In this document: piece after piece, positions 62,189 to 64,000 of the stretch | Position numbering within the stretch: the stretch's first letter is position 1 | Layout: every line of letters starts with the position of its first letter | Assembly (NCBI GenBank): GCA_902775735.1 | Contig: CACYNH010000006.1 | Coordinates: 1-64,000 of the forward strand | From: an uncultured Erysipelotrichaceae bacterium | GTDB taxonomy: Bacteria > Bacillota_I > Bacilli_A > Erysipelotrichales > Erysipelotrichaceae | Length of the DNA: 64,000 nucleotides | Direction of reading: 5' to 3' | Program-made: the position numbers and the translations under genes | Notes under the pieces: model-generated | What the model was told of the DNA's origin: nothing | The model's input: only the letters and a program-made list of their open reading frames with translations | Databases searched by the model: none

Positions 62189-64000
62189 ATGACTACTGAA
62201 AACAAAAAGGTTTTCGATGCAATGGATGGCAATACCGCAACTGCCCATTCCGCGTATGCTTTCACGGAAGTAGCCGGTATCTATCCGATCACACCGTCTT
62301 CACCGATGGCAGAGCACACCGATGACTGGGCGACAGCCGGAAGAACAAACGTATTCGGCGACAAGGTCAAGGTTGTTGAAATGCAGGCTGAAGGCGGCGC
62401 CGCCGGTACAATTCACGGCGCGCTGCAGGCAGGCTCCCTGGCTGCTACATTCACAGCTTCCCAGGGCTTACTGCTGATGATTCCCAATCTCTACAAGCTG
62501 AAGGGCGAAATGCTGCCTGGCGTTATCCACGTCGCAGCCCGTTCACTCGCTACTCACACACTGAGTATCTTCGGCGACCATCAGGACGTTTACGCATGCC
62601 GTCAGACCGGTATCGTAATGATGTGCTCCCACTCCGTTCAGGACTGTATGGACCTGGCCGGCGCCGCACACCTGATCGCAATTGACGGTTCCGTTCCTGT
62701 CATGCACTTCTTCGACGGTTTCCGTACATCCCACGAAGTGGACAAGATCGAAGTCATGGACTATGACTTCCTCAAGAGCCTGCTGCCGATGGACAAGCTC
62801 GAAGCATTCCGCGCCCACGCTCTCAACCCGCACGGAAACGCAGTCACAAGAGGCGGCTCCCAGAACGACGACATCTACTTCCAGGCTGCTGAAGCACAGA
62901 ACAAGCATTACGAAGCAGTTCCTGACATCGCTGCCAAGTACTTCAAGGCAATCAGCGAACATACAGGACGCGACTACAAGCCGTTCGTATATGTCGGCGC
63001 ACCGGATGCGGAAAGAGTCATCATCGCCATGGGTTCTGTCACAGACACAATCACAGAAACCATCAACACTCTCGTCAAGAGAGGCGAGAAGGTCGGTCTC
63101 ATCAAGGTTTATCTCTACAGACCGTTCTCCCAGAAGTATCTCGAAGCAGTCCTGCCCGAAACAGTCAAGAAGATCGCTGTTCTCGACCGTGCGAAGGAAC
63201 AGGGCGCAAGAGAACCTCTCTTCCTCGATGTCTGCTATGCACTGAGAAAGCACACAGATCTGACAATCACAGGCGGCCGCTATGGTCTCTCCTCCAAGGA
63301 CACCAACCCGTCCCATATCAATGCTGTTTATGAAGAACTCAAGAAGGACGATCCTAAAGAAGAATTCACAATCGGTATTGAAGACGATGTCACAAATCTG
63401 TCCCTCGCTCCGGTTGACATCCATGTTGACGCGGATTATACAAGCTGCCTGTTCTATGGTCTCGGTTCCGACGGTACAGTCGGCGCCAACAAGAGCACCG
63501 TCAAGATCATCGGCAACAACACAGATCTCTATTCCCAGGCTTACTTCGCATACGACTCCAGAAAGGCCGGCGGCGTTACCCGCTCCCATCTGAGATTCGG
63601 CAAGAGCCCGATCCACAGCCCTTACTATATCGACAAGGCTGACTTCATTTCCTGCTCACTGGATTCCTACTGCTTCAAGTTCGACATGGTCCGCGACCTC
63701 AAGGAAGGCGGAACATTCCTGCTGAACACAACAATCCCGGCTGAGGAAATCGCAGACAGACTGCCGAACAGAATGCTGGCTGCCCTGGCTGACAAGAAGG
63801 CTAACTTCTATATCATCAACGCGACAAAGCTGGCTCAGGAAACACACATGGGCCGTCATACAAACACAATTCTGCAGTCCGCGTTCTTCGCGCTCAACGA
63901 GCAGATCATGCCGTATGACACATCCGTTGAACTGATGAAGGATTCCGCCCGTCACACATATGCCCGTAAGGGTGAAGACGTTGTCAACAACAACTGCAAC
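62189..64000 (+). CDS. nifJ: Pyruvate:ferredoxin/flavodoxin oxidoreductase, N-terminal part (runs off right edge)
   Basis: 604 codons in the window without a stop. The enzyme oxidises pyruvate to acetyl-CoA and CO2 and reduces ferredoxin or flavodoxin in anaerobes. Domain I: DGNTATAHSAYAFTEVAGIYPITPSSPMAE-like start, MQAEGGAAGTIHGALQAGSLA, TFTASQGLLLMIPN, VAARSLATHTLSIFGDHQDV; domain II from about residue 260 with AMGSVTDTITETI and IKVYLYRPFS; then the gamma-like domain. The Fe-S and TPP domains would lie beyond the window. Strong codon bias suggests high expression. GGAGGACTT before the ATG. Confidence 0.95.
   Translation, partial: MTTENKKVFDAMDGNTATAHSAYAFTEVAGIYPITPSSPMAEHTDDWATAGRTNVFGDKVKVVEMQAEGGAAGTIHGALQAGSLAATFTASQGLLLMIPNLYKLKGEMLPGVIHVAARSLATHTLSIFGDHQDVYACRQTGIVMMCSHSVQDCMDLAGAAHLIAIDGSVPVMHFFDGFRTSHEVDKIEVMDYDFLKSLLPMDKLEAFRAHALNPHGNAVTRGGSQNDDIYFQAAEAQNKHYEAVPDIAAKYFKAISEHTGRDYKPFVYVGAPDAERVIIAMGSVTDTITETINTLVKRGEKVGLIKVYLYRPFSQKYLEAVLPETVKKIAVLDRAKEQGAREPLFLDVCYALRKHTDLTITGGRYGLSSKDTNPSHINAVYEELKKDDPKEEFTIGIEDDVTNLSLAPVDIHVDADYTSCLFYGLGSDGTVGANKSTVKIIGNNTDLYSQAYFAYDSRKAGGVTRSHLRFGKSPIHSPYYIDKADFISCSLDSYCFKFDMVRDLKEGGTFLLNTTIPAEEIADRLPNRMLAALADKKANFYIINATKLAQETHMGRHTNTILQSAFFALNEQIMPYDTSVELMKDSARHTYARKGEDVVNNNCN

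Noticed and set aside
62543-63616. 357-codon minus-strand frame
   Set aside because: Opposite the pyruvate oxidoreductase gene, which has all family motifs; the antisense frame encodes low-complexity Cys/Val-rich sequence.

Overview
The window looks like a chromosomal segment of a Bacillota (Firmicutes) bacterium, most plausibly of Erysipelotrichia type with moderately high GC. This rests on the gene content (T-box leader, long-form HPF, ComN next to a fused SecDF, MraZ/RsmH/FtsL/PBP/MraY cluster, YneF, DUF2779 and DUF3793 proteins, class B sortase, SLH protein) and on Gram-positive style ribosome binding sites. The assignment is an inference; there is no rRNA gene in the window. Most of it is ordinary chromosome. 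I saw no CRISPR array, transposase or prophage.

Layout. 1-5.3 kb: the 3' part of a giant SLH-anchored surface protein with a PHP metallohydrolase domain. 5.3-12.2 kb: YibE/F membrane protein, a degenerate PfkB-type protein, a CtpE-like P-type ATPase, a HAD phosphatase, tRNA-Leu(CAG), an orphan membrane protein flanked by twin terminators, and an OPRT-like protein. 12.3-17.1 kb: a two-component system, a DUF3793-flavodoxin operon behind a consensus promoter carrying two DtxR-like operators, and purC. 17.2-21.6 kb: a thioester/Cna-B surface protein and its class B sortase. 21.6-29.8 kb: pepC, rimO, a DUF2779 nuclease-like protein, hpf, two small divergent genes, and ptsI with a 200-nt leader holding a near-consensus cre site.

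29.86-33.48 kb (minus strand): a compact operon of six overlapping or nearly abutting genes. It contains a guanylate-kinase-like protein, a newly noticed 56-aa ORF coupled to it, and four proteins I do not recognise, two of which resemble degenerate VWA-like folds. This is the best candidate for an undescribed system. 33.8-38.8 kb: metallophosphatase, lipoprotein, yebC, tmcAL, a lipase-like hydrolase, and yceD-rpmF. 38.8-44.5 kb: a LysR regulator divergent from an altronate-dehydratase / two-domain esterase / SLC13 transporter operon.

44.6-49.5 kb: a shortened division and cell-wall cluster (mraZ-rsmH-ftsL-pbp-mraY) with MraZ boxes. 49.8-57.6 kb: comN-secDF, a HAD protein with a recJ-like gene, apt, and relA. 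58.2-64 kb: T-box leader with hisS-aspS, a 6S-like RNA candidate, yneF, and the 5' part of a pyruvate:ferredoxin oxidoreductase gene that runs off the right edge.
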